A stretch of 64,000 nucleotides of DNA from Streptomyces caelestis (GTDB lineage Bacteria; Actinomycetota; Actinomycetes; Streptomycetales; Streptomycetaceae), in assembly GCF_014205255.1 (NCBI RefSeq), contig NZ_JACHNE010000001.1, positions 8,432,001-8,496,000 on the forward strand. Direction: 5' to 3'. Shown piece by piece: positions 61,249 to 64,000 of this stretch (within the stretch, counting starts at the first letter, position 1; every line of letters starts with the position of its first letter). The notes under the pieces are model-generated. The model was not told the origin of the DNA. It worked only from the letters and a program-made list of their open reading frames with translations, and did no database searches. The translations under genes and the position numbers were made by a program.

Positions 61249-62377
61249 GCAGACCGAACTTCTCGCCTCGGCCCTGGCCCCGGGGTCCAACTCGCTGACC
61301 GGCAAGTCGCTGTCGGTGACGGGGCTGCGCAAGTCCTACAGCGGGACGACGGTGGTCGACGGTGTCGACATGGAGATCGCGGCCGGTGAGTTCGTCACCT
61401 TCCTCGGCTCCTCCGGTTCCGGGAAGACCACCACGCTGATGATGCTCGCGGGGTTCACCGAGCCCGACTCCGGCAGCATCGCAGTCGACGGCCGGGACAT
61501 CACCAAACTCAACCCCGGCAAGCGCGACTTCGGGTTCGTCTTCCAGCAGTACCTGCTCTTCCCGCACATGACGGTCGCGGAGAACGTCGCCTTCCCGCTG
61601 CAACTGCGGGGAGTGCCGAAGGCGGAGATCCGCCGCCGCGTGGGCGAGACCCTGGAGGCGGCGGGCCTGTCGAAGTTCGCCGGCCGCAAGCCCCGCGAAC
61701 TCTCCGGCGGCCAGCAGCAACGCGTGGCCCTGTGCCGGGTGCTGGTCTACCGCCCGCCGATCGTGCTGATGGACGAACCGCTGGGCGCGCTGGACAAGAA
61801 GCTCCGTGACCAGATGCAGACCGAGATCAAGTCCATTCAGCGTGAACTGGGCCTGACCGTCGTGTACGTGACACACGACCAGGAGGAAGCCCTGGTCCTG
61901 TCCGACCGCATCGCCATCATGAAGGACGGCCGGATCGAGCAGTTCGACACGCCTCGCGGCCTGTTCGAACGCCCCCGCACCCCCTTCGTCGCCGACTTCC
62001 TCGGCGCCGCCAACTTCCTCACCGGCAAGGTGGAGGAGCCGGCCGCGGACGGATGCACCCGGGTGCGGCTGGACACCGGCGGCGTGCTCACGGCCCGAGA
62101 GCACCCCTGTGTTCCCGGGCAGCGGGTCCGGGCCGCGGTCCGGCCGGGCAAGCTCCGCCTGGCCGGCGCCGAGGACAGCTGTTGTAGCGGCACGGTCGAA
62201 ACAGCGGTCTACGTCGGTTCACTGACCCGTATCACGGTCCGCCTGGACGGAGCCGATCCCGGCACACCGCCGCTGCGCATCGAGACCGCCCTCACCCCGC
62301 CGCGCCCAGGGGAGCGGGTCTGTGTGACCGCCGACCGTGCCGACGTCAGTGTCTTCGACGCCACGGACGGGGGGTGA
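61241..62377 (+). CDS. Polyamine-type ABC transporter ATPase (PotA-like)
   Basis: 378 aa. Walker A GSSGSGKTTTLMML, Q-loop FVFQQYLLFPHM, signature RELSGGQQQRVAL, Walker B IVLMDEPLGALD, H-loop VYVTHDQEEAL, and a C-terminal TOBE domain (VRAAVRPGKLRLAG). The ATG at 61241 lies inside the end of the binding-protein gene, replacing a longer upstream frame. The C-terminal domain is slightly Cys-rich (EDSCCSGTVE). Confidence 0.93.
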   Translation: MPEQTELLASALAPGSNSLTGKSLSVTGLRKSYSGTTVVDGVDMEIAAGEFVTFLGSSGSGKTTTLMMLAGFTEPDSGSIAVDGRDITKLNPGKRDFGFVFQQYLLFPHMTVAENVAFPLQLRGVPKAEIRRRVGETLEAAGLSKFAGRKPRELSGGQQQRVALCRVLVYRPPIVLMDEPLGALDKKLRDQMQTEIKSIQRELGLTVVYVTHDQEEALVLSDRIAIMKDGRIEQFDTPRGLFERPRTPFVADFLGAANFLTGKVEEPAADGCTRVRLDTGGVLTAREHPCVPGQRVRAAVRPGKLRLAGAEDSCCSGTVETAVYVGSLTRITVRLDGADPGTPPLRIETALTPPRPGERVCVTADRADVSVFDATDGG

Positions 62378-62380
62378 GCC

Positions 62381-63283
62381 GTGGCCGGCACCGCTCTCGC
62401 ACCCGGCAAGGTGCGTGTGAAAACATCCGCGAAGCGCGGGCACCGCTCCCGCATCGCACTGGTCAACGCCGTCCCGGTGACGCTGTTCCTCCTCGTCCTG
62501 TTCGTCTATCCGATCGTCGGCGTCCTCTCCCTCAGCCTCGAAGGGGACACCGGCGGCTTCACCCTCCACTGGTACACCGACGCCCTCAGCGGCGTGAACC
62601 TGTCCGTGCTGATCTCCACGCTGCGGATCTCCGCGGAAACCGCGGTGCTCAGCCTGCTGGTGGGCTTCGGCCTGGCCCACGCCATCGCCCGGATGCGGCC
62701 CGTCTTCGCCGCGCTGGCGATGCTGATCGTGGTCGTGCCGCACTTCATCAGTGCCCTGGTGCGTACCTACGGCTGGATCATCATGCTCGGTGAACACGGC
62801 CTCATCAACACGCTGCTGACGTCCGTGGACGCCCCCGGCGCGCCGTACTCGCTGCTCTACAACGAGACCGGTGTGGTCATCGGCACCACCTCGGTCATGC
62901 TCCCCTACACGGTGCTGATCCTGCAGGGTGTGATGCGCGGCGTCGACCGCAGGCTGCTCGCCGCGGCCGCCGGCTTCGGCGCGGGACGCCTGACCATCTT
63001 CCGCAGGGTCTACCTGCCCCTGGTCGCGCCCGGAGTCGGCACGGCCGGCCTGCTCAGCTTCATCCTGTGCCTGGGCTACTACATCACCCCCGCCCTGATG
63101 GGCGGCGACAAGCAGACCGTGGTGGCGGCGCTGATCGACCAGCAGGTGATGAAGCAGGACCAGTGGAACTCCGCCGCCGCCTTCGGCGTCATCCTGCTCC
63201 TGCTCACCTTCGCCGGCCTGGGCGTGCTCGGCCTGGCCAAGCTCCGCCGCACCAAGGCGCACGCACGAAGGAGCAGCTCATGA
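62381..63283 (+). CDS. Polyamine-type ABC permease (PotB-like)
   Basis: 300 aa, six helices (VNAVPVTLFLLVLFVYPIVG, ...). The EAA-type loop reads LLAAAAGFGAGRLTIFRRVY. A GTG start 3 bp after the ATPase stop. Its C-terminus overlaps the next permease start (ATGA). Confidence 0.92.
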   Translation: MAGTALAPGKVRVKTSAKRGHRSRIALVNAVPVTLFLLVLFVYPIVGVLSLSLEGDTGGFTLHWYTDALSGVNLSVLISTLRISAETAVLSLLVGFGLAHAIARMRPVFAALAMLIVVVPHFISALVRTYGWIIMLGEHGLINTLLTSVDAPGAPYSLLYNETGVVIGTTSVMLPYTVLILQGVMRGVDRRLLAAAAGFGAGRLTIFRRVYLPLVAPGVGTAGLLSFILCLGYYITPALMGGDKQTVVAALIDQQVMKQDQWNSAAAFGVILLLLTFAGLGVLGLAKLRRTKAHARRSSS

Positions 63284-64000
63284 TGGAACTGCCCGCCACC
63301 CGAGCCGGAAATGTCGCCCGTGCCGTCAGCGCCACCGCGATCCTGCTCTTCCTGGCCATGCCCATCGTCATCATCCTGGTCACGTCCTTCGGCGCCGACG
63401 GCATCGGCACCTTCCCGCCGAAGGAGTACAGCACCCGCTGGTACGAGCAGATGGCCGCGCCCGGCGGCAACTGGGCCACCTCCATCGCCCTGTCCAGCCT
63501 GGTCGCCGCCCTGACCACGGTGTTCTCCCTGATCCTGGGCGTCACCGCCGCCACCGCGCTGGCCCGCGGCCGGCTGCCCCTGCACGCGGCGGTCTACGGA
63601 CTGGTCCTCGCCCCGCTGCTCATCCCCCAGGTGGTCATCGCGCTCGGGCTGTTCCTGTTCTTCGAACCGGCCGGCATGCTCGGCAGCCCCCTGGCCATCG
63701 CCCTCGGGCACACGGTGCTCGCCGCACCGATCGCGATCCTCATCATGATCTCGACCCTGCGCGGCATCGACGAACGGCTGGAGGACGCCGCCGCCAGCAT
63801 GGGCGCCAGCCGGATGACCATCGCCCGGCGCATCACCTTCCCCCTGGCCACTCCCGGTCTGATCGCGGCAGCGGTGTTCTCGTTCATCACCAGTTTCGAC
63901 GAGTTCTTCATCGCCCAGTTCATGTCGACACCCGACACCCGCACCCTGCCGGTGCTCGTTTTCAACGCCCTGCAGTTCGACGTCGACCCGACCGTCACCG
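63280..64000 (+). CDS. Polyamine-type ABC permease (PotC-like), 3' end cut
   Basis: About 240 residues visible to the right edge. The start ATGATGGAA overlaps the PotB-like stop, with GGAGCAG ahead. Helix 1 is AILLFLAMPIVIILVTSFG; the EAA loop reads LEDAAASMGASRMTIARRIT; helix and loop order match PotC. A few dozen residues are probably missing. Confidence 0.9.
   Translation, partial: MMELPATRAGNVARAVSATAILLFLAMPIVIILVTSFGADGIGTFPPKEYSTRWYEQMAAPGGNWATSIALSSLVAALTTVFSLILGVTAATALARGRLPLHAAVYGLVLAPLLIPQVVIALGLFLFFEPAGMLGSPLAIALGHTVLAAPIAILIMISTLRGIDERLEDAAASMGASRMTIARRITFPLATPGLIAAAVFSFITSFDEFFIAQFMSTPDTRTLPVLVFNALQFDVDPTVT

Noticed and set aside
1..64000. tRNA or rRNA genes, prophage, biosynthetic assembly-line genes
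   Set aside because: I saw no cloverleaf-like sequence, ribosomal RNA, phage structural gene, or PKS/NRPS modules on reading through; a dedicated covariance or profile search was not possible.

Overview
The window is very GC-rich, with strong third-position GC bias, GTG/TTG starts, Tat lipoproteins, SpoIIE-type phosphatases and sugar ABC importers that lack their own ATPase. Together these point to a Streptomyces (or close actinomycete) chromosome, probably an accessory arm: it carries secreted polysaccharide degraders, transporters, IS relics and several broken genes.

Layout. (1) 1-12.9 kb is a redox island: an XRE/MmyB-like regulator (cut by the left edge), a zinc alcohol dehydrogenase, two intact SDRs and one internally deleted SDR, a cyclophilin-like lipoprotein, an MFS exporter, a cupin, a periplasmic-type aldehyde oxidoreductase (paoABC) with an XdhC maturation factor, and an aldo/keto reductase. 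Three copies of one 17-bp semi-palindrome lie in front of three of its transcription units and may define a small regulon. (2) 12.9-21.4 kb is a scrambled zone: two dead IS5-type transposases, an acyl-CoA dehydrogenase/PadR pair with a clear operator, two MFS exporters, and fragments of DUF6308-like and HD-domain genes. (3) 21.4-32.6 kb (minus strand) looks like a xyloglucan/cello-oligosaccharide system: binding protein, two permeases, GH31 alpha-xylosidase, LacI regulator, GH3 enzyme, and a secreted GH5 cellulase, with twin LacI-type palindromes before the first gene. (4) 33.3-46.8 kb (plus strand) looks like a pectin rhamnogalacturonan-I/arabinogalactan system: PaaX-family regulator, ABC importer, PL11, PL9, GH43-CBM35, GH53 and a secreted esterase with a ricin-type domain. 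(5) 46.9-52.3 kb is a zinc importer of the Azt type. Its divergent ATPase and permease genes share one Zur box, and it has two different beta-propeller lipoproteins. (6) 52.3-64 kb holds a membrane SpoIIE/GAF/PAS phosphatase preceded by an orphan polyamine-type binding protein, a PucR regulator, a sarcosine/N-methyltryptophan-type oxidase, a HAD hydrolase and a polyamine-type ABC transporter (potABCD-like; the last permease is cut by the right edge).

How it fits together. Regions 3 and 4 are two complementary plant cell-wall programmes: secreted enzymes make oligosaccharides, ATPase-less importers take them up (presumably with a shared MsiK ATPase encoded elsewhere), and GH31/GH3 enzymes finish the digestion. 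Region 6 looks like import and oxidation of an amine or N-methyl amino acid under PucR control, with a duplicated binding protein wired next to a signalling phosphatase. All functions are inferred from motifs and gene order read by eye; no database search was possible.
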